Source of the DNA: Paractinoplanes ovalisporus
GTDB lineage: Bacteria > Actinomycetota > Actinomycetes > Mycobacteriales > Micromonosporaceae
Assembly (NCBI RefSeq): GCF_016834655.1
Contig: NZ_JAENHP010000010.1
Span: 186,001-250,000, forward strand
DNA: 64,000 bases
Direction: 5' to 3'
Shown here piece after piece: positions 55,449-64,000 of this stretch. The notes beneath the pieces were generated by a model that did no database searches, was not told the DNA's origin, and worked only from the letters and a program-made list of their open reading frames with translations. The translations under genes were made by a program, and so were the position numbers. How positions within the stretch are numbered: position 1 is the stretch's first letter; every line of letters starts with the position of its first letter.

Positions 55449-58400
55449 ATGACGCGTACCGCAATCGAAGACGTTCTTCCGCTGTCCCCGCTCCAGGAAG
55501 GCATGCTCTTCCACGCGTTGCAGGCCGGTCCGGATCGGGACGTGTACGCGGCGCAGCTGGTGATCGACCTCGAGGGTTCCCTCGACGTCGGCGCGATGCG
55601 TTCGTCGGTCGACGCGATGATGAACCGCCACGCCAATCTGCGCGCCGGATTCCGCCACGAACGGCTCAACCGGCCGGTGCAGGTGATCCCGCGGAAGGTG
55701 GCCGCGCCGTGGCAGGAGCTCGACCTGCGTGAGCTGTCCGGGACGGACCAGGAGCGGGAGCTGGACCGGCTCACCGCCGAGGACGCCGGCCGGCCCTTCG
55801 ACCTCGTCGCCGGGCCGGTGCTGCGCTTCACCCTGGTGCGCCTGAGCGACAACCGCCATCGCCTCATGTTCAGCGCCCACCACATCCTGCTGGACGGCTG
55901 GTCGACCGCTCGGCTGCTGCAAGAGCTGTTCGAGACGTACGGGCGGGGTGGAGACGCGAGCAGGCTCGCTCCGGTGACGCCCTACCGGACCTACCTGGGA
56001 TGGCTGGCGGAACGGGACCGGCCCGCGGCCGAGAGCGCCTGGCGCGAGCTCCTCGCCGACGTCGGCGAACCGACACTGCTGGTGCCCGGCGACCCGGGAC
56101 CGCAGGGACCTCCCGGCGAGTTGATCCTGACCGTCCCGGCCGATCTGACCGACCGCGTCCGAGAGACCGCACGCCGGCATGATCTGACCCTGAACACCGT
56201 CTTCCAGACATGCTGGGGGTTGGTGCTGGCACAGCTGACGGGCCGCGACGACGTCGTTTTCGGCACGACCGTCTCGGGTCGACCCACCGACCTGTCCGGT
56301 ATGGAGGAGATGGTCGGCCTCTTCATCAACACGGTTCCGCTGCGGCTTCGGGTCCGTCCGGGTGACCGGTTGCTGGACGCGTTGTCGTCCGTGCAGCGTC
56401 AGATCACCGGAATGATGCCGCACCAGCATCTGAGTCTTCCGGACATCCAGCGGCTGGCCGGCCGGAACACCTTGTTCGACACCCTCACGGTGACCGAGAA
56501 CTATCCGCTGGGCGGAGAGGACTTCGACGAGCTCCCCGGGGGCCTGCGCCTGGCCGGAGCCAAGGGGACGGACGCCAACCACTACCCGCTCAGCCTCGCC
56601 GCTCTCCCGGGAGACGTCCTGCGGCTGCGGGTCGGATATCGGCCGGAGATCTTCAGCACCGAAGCCGTACAGGCGGTCGGAGCGCGGCTGGAGGCCCTGT
56701 TCCAGGCGTTCGTCGATGACCCGGAGCAGTTGCTCGGACGGCTTTCGGCACTCTCCAGCACCGAACAGGCCGCCCTGCTGGACCTAGGTAGGCCGAACGA
56801 GGTGCTGGCGGCCGGCGCCACGTTCCCCGCACTCTTCGCCGCGCAGGTCGAGCGCGATCCGGCCGCCGTCGCGGTGGTGTACGAGGACACCAGCCTCACC
56901 TACGCGGAACTCGACCGGCGATCCGACGCCCTGGCCGGCACGTTGCGCGGGCTCGGCGCGGGGCCGGAACGGGTCGTGGCGCTGCTCCTGCCGCGCTCCG
57001 CCGAAGCCGTCGTGGCCGTGCTCGCGGTGCTCAAGAGCGGCGCCGCCTACCTGCCGGTCGACACCGGATATCCGGCCGAGCGCATCGCCTACATTCTCGG
57101 CGACGCCGACCCGGTGCTGGTGCTCACCACGTCGGCCACCGCCGGCACGGTCCCCGCGGCATGCGCGGCGCCGCGGCTGTCGCTCGACGACATCGTCCCG
57201 GACGAGTCGTCGCCGGCGCCGATCGAGCCCGCCGTGGCCGGCAATCCCGCGTACGTCATCTACACCTCAGGCTCCACCGGCCGGCCCAAGGGTGTCGTGG
57301 TGACCCATGCCGGACTGGCCGGAATGGCCCGCAGTCACGTCCGGGCGTTCGGCGCCGGCCCCGGCTGCCGGGTCCTGCAGTTCGCCTCGCCCGGTTTCGA
57401 CGCCGCGGTCTGGGAGACGGTGATGGGCCTGCTGACCGGCGCGACGCTGGTGACGGCACCGGCCGAGCGGTTGCGTCCCGGGCCGGACCTGGTCCGCCTG
57501 GTCGCCGAGCAGGGCGTCACCCACGCCACGATCCCGCCCGCGGCCCTGGCCGTTCTGTCACCGGACCAGTTCCCCTCGGTACGGCTGCTGGTCGTGGCCG
57601 GCGAAGCGACCGCGGCCGAGCTGGTGGCGGCGTGGTCGCCCGGTCGCACCATGGTCAACGCGTACGGACCGACCGAGACCACGGTGTGCTCGTCGATGAG
57701 CGAGCCCTTGAGCGGCGACGGGACACCGCCGATCGGCACCGCGATCGGCACCGCACAGCTGCGTGTGCTGGACGGCGCACTGCGCCCGGTGTTGCCGGGC
57801 GTGACGGGCGAGCTCTACGTCTCGGGTCCTTGCCTGGCCCGGGGATACCTGGGCCGGCCCGCGCTGAGCAGCGAGCGGTTCGTCGCGGATCCGTTCGCTG
57901 ACGGGGAGCGCATGTACCGCACCGGCGACCTGGTTCGCTGGCGCGACGCCGAGGAGCGGGCGGTCCTGGAGTTCGTCGGCCGCGCCGACGACCAGCTCAA
58001 GATCCGTGGCTTCCGGGTCGAGCTCGGTGAGATCGAAGCGGTACTGAGTCGCGCGGCCGGGGTGGCCCAGGCGGTGGTGGTGGTCCGCGAGCCGGAGCCG
58101 GGCGACAAGCGGCTCTGCTCGTACGTGGTCGCCGAGCCGGGCGCCGCCGCGCTCGATCCGGTCGCCCTGCGCCGGCACGTCGCGGCCGAGCTGCCGGACT
58201 ACATGGTGCCCGGGAACTTCGTCGTCCTCGACGAGTTGCCGGTCACGGCGAACGGCAAGCTGGACCGCCGGGCTCTCCCCGAGCCGGACGCCGCGGCGGA
58301 GTTGTCCGGCCGGGCGCCCCGTACGCCGGAGGAGGAGATCCTCTGCGGCCTGTTCTGCGAGTTGCTGGGCCGGCCCACGGTCGGCATCGACGACGACTTC

Positions 58401-61400
58401 TTCGAGCTCGGTGGGCACTCTCTGCTCGCCACCCGCTTGATCACCCGCGCTCGGGCCGTCTTCGGCGCTGAGCTTTCGTTGCGGGCCGTCTTCACTTCGC
58501 CCACCGTCGCGGAGATCGCCCGGCAGCTGCGCCCGGCCGAGCAGAGCACCGACCTCGTGCCCCGGGAGCGACCCGACCAGGTCCCACTCTCCTTCGCTCA
58601 GCGGCGGCTCTGGTTCCTCGAGCGGTTCGAGGACACCAAGGCGCTCTACAACGTGCCGCTCACGGTCCGTCTTACCGGTGACCTGAACATCGAGGCGCTG
58701 CGGGCGGCGCTCGGTGACGTGCTGGTCCGGCACGAGAGCCTGCGCACGACCTTCCCGGAGGCTGACGGCGTCCCCTATCAGCGTGTCCTCGATGCGGGCA
58801 GCGCGGGGCTCGACTTCGCCGTGGTCGACCTGACCGAGGCGCGTGACACCCTCGACGAGGCGATTCTGGCGCAGACCTCGGTGCCCTTCCGCCTCGCCAC
58901 GGATCTGCCTCTGCGGGTGCGGGTGTTCCGGGTCGAGCCGCGCGAGCACGTGCTGCTCGTCGTCATGCACCACATCGTCGGTGATGCCTGGTCGATGGGC
59001 ATTCTGGGGCGTGACCTGTCGATGGCGTACGAGGCGCGGCTGGCCGGAGACGAGCCGCAGCTGACCCCTCTGCCCGTCCAGTACGCGGACTACGCGATCT
59101 GGCAGCACGAGATGCTCGGCGACGAGTCGGACGGGAGCAGCGTGGCCGCCGCGCAGCTCGCCTACTGGTCGACGGCCCTCGCCGGTGCCCCGGAGGAGCT
59201 GAACCTCCCGGTGGACCGCGCCCGTCCGGCCGTGCCGAGCTACGGCGGCGGCGTGGTCACCTTCGACGTCGAGCCGGCGCTGCACCGTGGGTTGCTGGCC
59301 CTGGCTCGCACCAACCAGGCCAGTCTGTTCATGGTGTTGCAAGCCGGACTGGCCGTTCTGTTGTCGAGGTCCGGGGCCGGCGCTGACCTTCCGATCGGCA
59401 CCCCGATCGCCGGACGCACGGACGACGCCGTCGATGAGCTGATCGGCTTTTTCCTCAACACCCTGGTGCTGCGGACCGATGTGTCGGGTGATCCCTCGTT
59501 CCGTGAACTTCTCCAGCGGGTGCGTGAGACGGATCTGGCCGCCTTCGCCCGTCAGGACCTGCCGTTCGAGCGGCTGGTGGAGGTCCTCAACCCGGACCGG
59601 TCGACCGGCCGGAATCCGCTGTTCCAGGTGATGTTCACGGTGCAGAACAACCGGCCGGCCCAGCTCGCCCTGCCCGGACTGCGGGTGGACGCGTACGACC
59701 ATTTCGGGGACTCGTCGAAGTTCGACCTCTTCGTGGGGTTCGCCGAGCGCTACGACGCAGAGGGCGAACCGGACGGCCTGCACGGCTGGATGCAGTACAG
59801 CAGCGACCTGTTCGACCGCCGTACCGTCCAGGAAATGGTCGACCGCATGGTCCGCATCCTGGCCGAGGTCACCGCTGACTCGAAACTCGCGGTCGGCCGG
59901 CTCGACCTGCTCGACCCGGTCGAACGGCACCGGCTCCTGGTGCAGTCGGCCGAAACCGCGCACGACGTCGACAACGCCAGCATCCCGGTGCTGCTGGAAC
60001 GGTCGGTGCGCGCGGTGCCGGACGTCGCGGCTGTCGTCCAGGGCGACCGGATTCTCACCTACAGCGAGCTCAACGCCCGAGCGAACCGGCTGGCCCGGCT
60101 GCTCATCGGGCAGGGCGTCGGCCCGGAGGACACGGTGGGCGTCGCGCTGCCGCGATCGGTTGAGCTCCTGATCGCCGTCTGCGCGGTGGTCAAGGCCGGC
60201 GCCGCCTACCTCCCGCTGGACCCGAGCTATCCGGCCGAGCGCCTGACCACCATGATCGCCGACGCCGGCCCGGCCGCCGTCCTCACGACGGAGGCGGACC
60301 GGCCGACGGTCGAGCACGATGCGCCGACGCTGGTGCTCGACGATCCCAACGTGATCGCCCGTCTCGCGCGGCAGTCCGACACCGATCCGACCGACGCCGA
60401 TCGGAGCGCGCCGTTGCGGCCGGAGTCGCCGGCCTACGTCATCTACACCTCGGGATCCACCGGCCGCCCCAAGGGCGTGGTCATGCCGGCCCGCGCCATG
60501 ACCAACCTGATCGCGTGGCACCACGCCGCGATCGGGGGAGCCGCCGGCACCCGCGTCGCGCAGTTCACCGCCACCAGCTTCGACGTGTCGGTGCAGGAGA
60601 TCCTGTCCACCCTGCTGACCGGGAAGACGCTGGTGGTGCCGGAGGACGCGGTCCGCCGTGACGCCGCCGCCTTCGCACGCTGGATGGCCGACGAGCGGAT
60701 CGGTGAGCTGTACGCGCCGAACCTGGTGGTCGACGCCGTGGCCGAGGCGGCGGCGGAGGCCGGCATCACCCTTCCCGACCTGCGGGTGATCGCGCAGGCG
60801 GGCGAGGCCCTGCTGCTGACGCCTCGCCTCCGGGACCTGTGCGTCGCGCATCCGGGTCTGCGGTTGCACAACCACTACGGTCCGACCGAGTCCCACGTGG
60901 TCACGGCCGCGACACTGCCGGCCGGCACCGCGGACTGGCCGTCCACCGCCCCGATCGGCCGGCCGATCTGGAACGACCGCGCCTACGTCCTCGACGACAC
61001 GCTCGCCCTGGTTCCCTCTGGTGTCGCGGGCGAGCTCTACCTGGCCGGTGAGGGCATCGCGCGGGGCTACTGGAAACGCCCCGGCCTGACCGCCGAACGT
61101 TTTGTCGCCGACCCGTTCGGACCGGCCGGATCCCGCCTTTACCGCACCGGCGACCTCGTACGGTGGAACCGGGACGGCGAGCTGGAGTTCCTCGGTCGCC
61201 GTGACCAGCAGGTCAAGATCCGTGGGTTCCGCATCGAACTGGGTGAGATCGAGTCGGTCCTGACGCGTCACGCCGGGGTCGGCTCGGTGGCCGTGCTCGC
61301 TCGCAACGACCGGCCGGGACTGCAGCAACTGGTCGCGTATGTCGTGCCGGTCGGGAACACCGCCCCCGAGGCCGAGGAACTGCGTAAGCACGTCGGCGCC

Positions 61401-64000
61401 ATCCTGCCGGAATACATGGTGCCCAGCGCCTTCGTGATGCTGGACCGGCTGCCGCTGACCCCCAACGGGAAGTTGGACCGCCGGGCCCTCCCCGAGCCGG
61501 TGGCTGCGGATGATCAACGGCGTCTCCCGCGTACGGCCCAGGAGGCGACCCTGTGCGGCCTGTTCGCCGAGGTTCTCGGGCTGCCCGAGGTGGGACTGGA
61601 CGACAGCTTCTTCGCGCTGGGGGGTCATTCGCTGCTGGCCACCCGCCTCACCAGCCGGATCCGGTCCGTCGTCGGCGTCGAGGTAGCGGTCCGGGACCTG
61701 TTCGAACGGCCCACGGTCGCGGGGATCACCGAGGTGGTGGGGCAGGCGCTGGGCGCTCGACGGGTCGTGACTCGTCGAGAGCGGCCCGACACGGTGCCGT
61801 TGTCGTTCGCGCAGCGGCGGCTGTGGTTCCTGAACCGGTTCGAGGAGCCCAACGCCACTTACAACATGCCGCTGACCGTCCGGCTCACCGGCCGGCTCGA
61901 TCGTGCGGCCCTCGCCGCCGCCGTGTCGGACGTCGTGTCGCGGCACGAGAGCCTGCGTACGGTCTGTGCCGATGTGGACGGCGTCCCGCAGCAGGTGGTG
62001 CTGGACATCGTGCCGGCACTCGACATCGAGGAGGTCGCGGCCGAGGATCTGGACGCCGCGCTGCTGGCCGCCGCCGCGGCGCCCTTCGACCTCGGTCGTG
62101 AGATCCCGGTGCGGGCGCACCTGTTCGCCCTGTCACCGACCGAGCATGTGCTGATGCTGGCGATGCACCACATCGCCGCCGACGGGTGGTCGACGGTGCC
62201 GCTGGGCCGGGACCTCTCCGCCGCGTACGTGGCCCGCTGCGCCGCGAAGGAGCCGGCGCTGGAGCCGCTTCCGGTGCAGTACGCCGATTTCACGCTCTGG
62301 CAGCACGAGTTGCTCGGTGATGAGAACGACCCGGAGAGCATGGTCGCGCAGCAGGTGTCGTTCTGGCGCGAGACGCTTGACGGACTGCCCCCGGAGCTTC
62401 CCCTCCCCGGTATCAAACCCCGGCCGTCCGCGCCGACGCACGCCGCGGCGAGCGTTCCGTTCAGCTGTGACGCGGACCTGCACCGTGGGCTCGTGGAGCT
62501 CGCCGCCGAGCACCGTGCCACCTTCTTCATGGTCATGCAGGCGGCGCTGGCGGCGCTGCTGGGACGATTGGGCTGTGGCACCGACATTCCGATCGGGACG
62601 TCGATCGCCGGCCGCACCGACGACGCGCTCGACGACCTGGTCGGATTCTTCGTCAACACGCTCGTCCTGCGTACCGACCTGTCCGGGGCCCCGACGTTCG
62701 GAGAGCTGATCGAACGGGTCCGGGAGACCGACCTGGCCGCCTACGCGAACCAGGACGTTCCGTTCGAGCGGCTGGTCGAACTGACCAATCCGGAGCGGTC
62801 GCTGTCCCGGAACCCGTTGTTCCAGGTCATGCTCGCGTCCGACAACACCGGCGAGGCCGCGCTGGAGCTGGGTGATGTCCGGGTGTCGCCGCAACCGGTC
62901 GGCCTGACCGTCGCGCGGTTCGACATGACCTTCAGCTTCACCGAGCGGCACGACGCCGAAGGGGCACCGGCCGGGCTCGAGGGCGGGGTCTCGTACCGTA
63001 CCGACCTGTTCGACCACCAGACCGTCGAAGTGCTGATGGAGCGGCTGGCCGTGTTCCTCCGGGCCGCGGTGGCCGACCCGGGCACTCCGGTGGACCGCTT
63101 CGACGTCGTGCCGATGCGGGAGAGGGAACAGCTGGCCGGTTGGGCCCGTACGGCCGATGCGGTGCCGGCGTCCACCGTCCCCGAGCTGTTCTCGGCCTGG
63201 GCCTCGCGTACCCCGGAAGCCCCGGCCGTGGTGTCCTCGGACGGGACCCTGACCTACGCCGAGCTCGACGCGCGGGTGGAACGGCTGGCCGGTGTGCTGG
63301 CCGGATCGGGCGCCGGTCCGGAGTCGATCGTGGCGGTGGCATTGCCGCGATCGTCCGAGCTGGTGGTCGCGCTGCTGGCCGTGCTCCGGGCCGGTGCGGC
63401 CTACCTGCCGGTCGACCTGGCCTATCCGGCCGACCGGATCAGCTACATGCTGGACGACAGCCGGCCCGCGCTGCTGCTGACCGCCGAGGGGGCCACACCG
63501 GTGTCAGCGACCGTCCCGGCCCTGGTCGTCGGCCCGGACGGTGCGGCCGCCGGTCCGTCCGCGGCACTGACCGCCCCGCGGCCCGACCACCCTGCATATG
63601 TCATCTACACCTCGGGCTCGACCGGCCGGCCGAAGGGCGTGGTGGTCTCGCACGGTGGTGCCGCCAGTCTGGCCACGACTCAGGCTGAGCGGCTCGGCGC
63701 CGGCCCGGGAAGCCGGGTGCTCCAGTTCGCGTCGGCCAGCTTCGACGCAGCGTTCTGGGAGATGTGCATGGCCCTGCTGACCGGCGGCGCGCTGGTGATG
63801 GCCTCCGCCGACGAGGTCGCGCCGGGCCGGCCGCTGGCCGCGTTGCTGCATCAGCACGCGGTGACCCATGCCACCCTGCCGCCGGTCGCACTCGCGGTCA
63901 CTCCGGCCGACGCTCTCCCGGCCGGAATGACGCTGGTGGTCGCCGGTGAGGCGTGCTCGCCGGAACTGGTGGCCCAGTTTGCGCCGGGCCGGAGGATGTT
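55449..64000 (+). CDS. Nonribosomal peptide synthetase, C-A-T-C-A-T-C-A (runs off the window)
   Basis: At least 2850 residues; no stop before the window end. Module 1: C (HHILLDGWS near residue 144), A (YTSGSTGRPKG near 605), T (GGHSLL near 988). Module 2: C (HHIVGDAWS near 1174), A (near 1664), T (near 2057). Module 3: C (HHIAADGWS near 2239), A (near 2719, cut). The first C opens LPLSPLQEGMLFHALQ, like DCL domains that accept a D-residue from an upstream subunit; the others open PLSFAQRRLWFL (LCL-like). Selectivity codes aligned by eye: A1 D-A-W-T-V-A-A-V-C (Phe-like), A2 D-V-Q-Y-A-A-H-V-V (Pro-like), A3 so far D-A-W-T-V-A. No epimerase in the visible part. No Hpg code is seen, so Hpg modules must be elsewhere. 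Confidence 0.95.
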   Translation, partial: MTRTAIEDVLPLSPLQEGMLFHALQAGPDRDVYAAQLVIDLEGSLDVGAMRSSVDAMMNRHANLRAGFRHERLNRPVQVIPRKVAAPWQELDLRELSGTDQERELDRLTAEDAGRPFDLVAGPVLRFTLVRLSDNRHRLMFSAHHILLDGWSTARLLQELFETYGRGGDASRLAPVTPYRTYLGWLAERDRPAAESAWRELLADVGEPTLLVPGDPGPQGPPGELILTVPADLTDRVRETARRHDLTLNTVFQTCWGLVLAQLTGRDDVVFGTTVSGRPTDLSGMEEMVGLFINTVPLRLRVRPGDRLLDALSSVQRQITGMMPHQHLSLPDIQRLAGRNTLFDTLTVTENYPLGGEDFDELPGGLRLAGAKGTDANHYPLSLAALPGDVLRLRVGYRPEIFSTEAVQAVGARLEALFQAFVDDPEQLLGRLSALSSTEQAALLDLGRPNEVLAAGATFPALFAAQVERDPAAVAVVYEDTSLTYAELDRRSDALAGTLRGLGAGPERVVALLLPRSAEAVVAVLAVLKSGAAYLPVDTGYPAERIAYILGDADPVLVLTTSATAGTVPAACAAPRLSLDDIVPDESSPAPIEPAVAGNPAYVIYTSGSTGRPKGVVVTHAGLAGMARSHVRAFGAGPGCRVLQFASPGFDAAVWETVMGLLTGATLVTAPAERLRPGPDLVRLVAEQGVTHATIPPAALAVLSPDQFPSVRLLVVAGEATAAELVAAWSPGRTMVNAYGPTETTVCSSMSEPLSGDGTPPIGTAIGTAQLRVLDGALRPVLPGVTGELYVSGPCLARGYLGRPALSSERFVADPFADGERMYRTGDLVRWRDAEERAVLEFVGRADDQLKIRGFRVELGEIEAVLSRAAGVAQAVVVVREPEPGDKRLCSYVVAEPGAAALDPVALRRHVAAELPDYMVPGNFVVLDELPVTANGKLDRRALPEPDAAAELSGRAPRTPEEEILCGLFCELLGRPTVGIDDDFFELGGHSLLATRLITRARAVFGAELSLRAVFTSPTVAEIARQLRPAEQSTDLVPRERPDQVPLSFAQRRLWFLERFEDTKALYNVPLTVRLTGDLNIEALRAALGDVLVRHESLRTTFPEADGVPYQRVLDAGSAGLDFAVVDLTEARDTLDEAILAQTSVPFRLATDLPLRVRVFRVEPREHVLLVVMHHIVGDAWSMGILGRDLSMAYEARLAGDEPQLTPLPVQYADYAIWQHEMLGDESDGSSVAAAQLAYWSTALAGAPEELNLPVDRARPAVPSYGGGVVTFDVEPALHRGLLALARTNQASLFMVLQAGLAVLLSRSGAGADLPIGTPIAGRTDDAVDELIGFFLNTLVLRTDVSGDPSFRELLQRVRETDLAAFARQDLPFERLVEVLNPDRSTGRNPLFQVMFTVQNNRPAQLALPGLRVDAYDHFGDSSKFDLFVGFAERYDAEGEPDGLHGWMQYSSDLFDRRTVQEMVDRMVRILAEVTADSKLAVGRLDLLDPVERHRLLVQSAETAHDVDNASIPVLLERSVRAVPDVAAVVQGDRILTYSELNARANRLARLLIGQGVGPEDTVGVALPRSVELLIAVCAVVKAGAAYLPLDPSYPAERLTTMIADAGPAAVLTTEADRPTVEHDAPTLVLDDPNVIARLARQSDTDPTDADRSAPLRPESPAYVIYTSGSTGRPKGVVMPARAMTNLIAWHHAAIGGAAGTRVAQFTATSFDVSVQEILSTLLTGKTLVVPEDAVRRDAAAFARWMADERIGELYAPNLVVDAVAEAAAEAGITLPDLRVIAQAGEALLLTPRLRDLCVAHPGLRLHNHYGPTESHVVTAATLPAGTADWPSTAPIGRPIWNDRAYVLDDTLALVPSGVAGELYLAGEGIARGYWKRPGLTAERFVADPFGPAGSRLYRTGDLVRWNRDGELEFLGRRDQQVKIRGFRIELGEIESVLTRHAGVGSVAVLARNDRPGLQQLVAYVVPVGNTAPEAEELRKHVGAILPEYMVPSAFVMLDRLPLTPNGKLDRRALPEPVAADDQRRLPRTAQEATLCGLFAEVLGLPEVGLDDSFFALGGHSLLATRLTSRIRSVVGVEVAVRDLFERPTVAGITEVVGQALGARRVVTRRERPDTVPLSFAQRRLWFLNRFEEPNATYNMPLTVRLTGRLDRAALAAAVSDVVSRHESLRTVCADVDGVPQQVVLDIVPALDIEEVAAEDLDAALLAAAAAPFDLGREIPVRAHLFALSPTEHVLMLAMHHIAADGWSTVPLGRDLSAAYVARCAAKEPALEPLPVQYADFTLWQHELLGDENDPESMVAQQVSFWRETLDGLPPELPLPGIKPRPSAPTHAAASVPFSCDADLHRGLVELAAEHRATFFMVMQAALAALLGRLGCGTDIPIGTSIAGRTDDALDDLVGFFVNTLVLRTDLSGAPTFGELIERVRETDLAAYANQDVPFERLVELTNPERSLSRNPLFQVMLASDNTGEAALELGDVRVSPQPVGLTVARFDMTFSFTERHDAEGAPAGLEGGVSYRTDLFDHQTVEVLMERLAVFLRAAVADPGTPVDRFDVVPMREREQLAGWARTADAVPASTVPELFSAWASRTPEAPAVVSSDGTLTYAELDARVERLAGVLAGSGAGPESIVAVALPRSSELVVALLAVLRAGAAYLPVDLAYPADRISYMLDDSRPALLLTAEGATPVSATVPALVVGPDGAAAGPSAALTAPRPDHPAYVIYTSGSTGRPKGVVVSHGGAASLATTQAERLGAGPGSRVLQFASASFDAAFWEMCMALLTGGALVMASADEVAPGRPLAALLHQHAVTHATLPPVALAVTPADALPAGMTLVVAGEACSPELVAQFAPGRRM

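Noticed and set aside
57558..62120. A 1520-codon minus-strand ORF opposite the NRPS gene
   Set aside because: It mirrors the plus-strand codon bias of a clear NRPS, with C, A and T motifs in order on the plus strand.

Overview
The window is high-GC DNA with densely packed genes, GTG starts, ATGA/TGATG overlaps and many secreted or membrane proteins with Pro/Thr/Ser-rich linkers. It comes from a filamentous actinomycete; gene content and style fit Micromonosporaceae such as Actinoplanes, but that placement is an inference. I saw no rRNA, tRNA, insertion sequence or CRISPR array.

Layout. (1) 1-4310: an LAxTG-anchored surface protein, a secreted streptogrisin-type protease with a ricin-B lectin tail, and a membrane Ser/Thr kinase. 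(2) 4321-15744: a potassium island. An APC-type transporter related by eye to the KUP/KimA branch faces kdpFABC (preceded by a 27-aa membrane peptide); then a 1.3-kb gene-free, repeat-rich stretch; then kdpDE behind three 22-bp direct repeats. (3) 15755-19362: a two-gene cassette made of a trypco2-like protein and an SPFH/Band7-coiled-coil-beta-CHAT protease. The second gene is split by an apparent one-base shift in a six-base homopolymer. It looks like an actinobacterial conflict/effector system and is the most novel-looking locus. (4) 19682-38057: regulation and cell surface. There are three ECF sigma/membrane-partner pairs, one with a duplicated extracellular domain also present as a lipoprotein. 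There are two TetR repressors divergent from oxidoreductases with visible palindromes, a NodB deacetylase plus a LytR-CpsA-Psr ligase, two c-di-GMP enzymes, a Trp-rich-tailed subtilase, a truncated NACHT NTPase relic and a secreted beta-propeller lectin.

(5) 38495-64000 (runs off the end): the edge of a nonribosomal peptide cluster. A class II DAHP synthase and chorismate mutase feed the aromatic pathway. HmaS and HpgT homologues point to 4-hydroxyphenylglycine; the prephenate dehydrogenase and hydroxymandelate oxidase are not in the window. Two type II thioesterases, a P450, a flavin reductase, a GT39 membrane glycosyltransferase, a MacB/FtsX-type exporter, an ABC1 kinase and two paralogous four-helix membrane proteins accompany an NRPS. 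The visible NRPS is C-A-T-C-A-T-C-A(partial); codes read by eye suggest Phe-like, Pro-like and Phe-like substrates. Its first C domain resembles DCL domains, so an upstream NRPS subunit ending in an epimerase is expected elsewhere.

Convergent gene pairs are separated by strong hairpins (for example 40739-40770, 42587-42627, 53964-54014). One hairpin, at 25231-25285, is part of a repeat with a second copy at 11571-11624.
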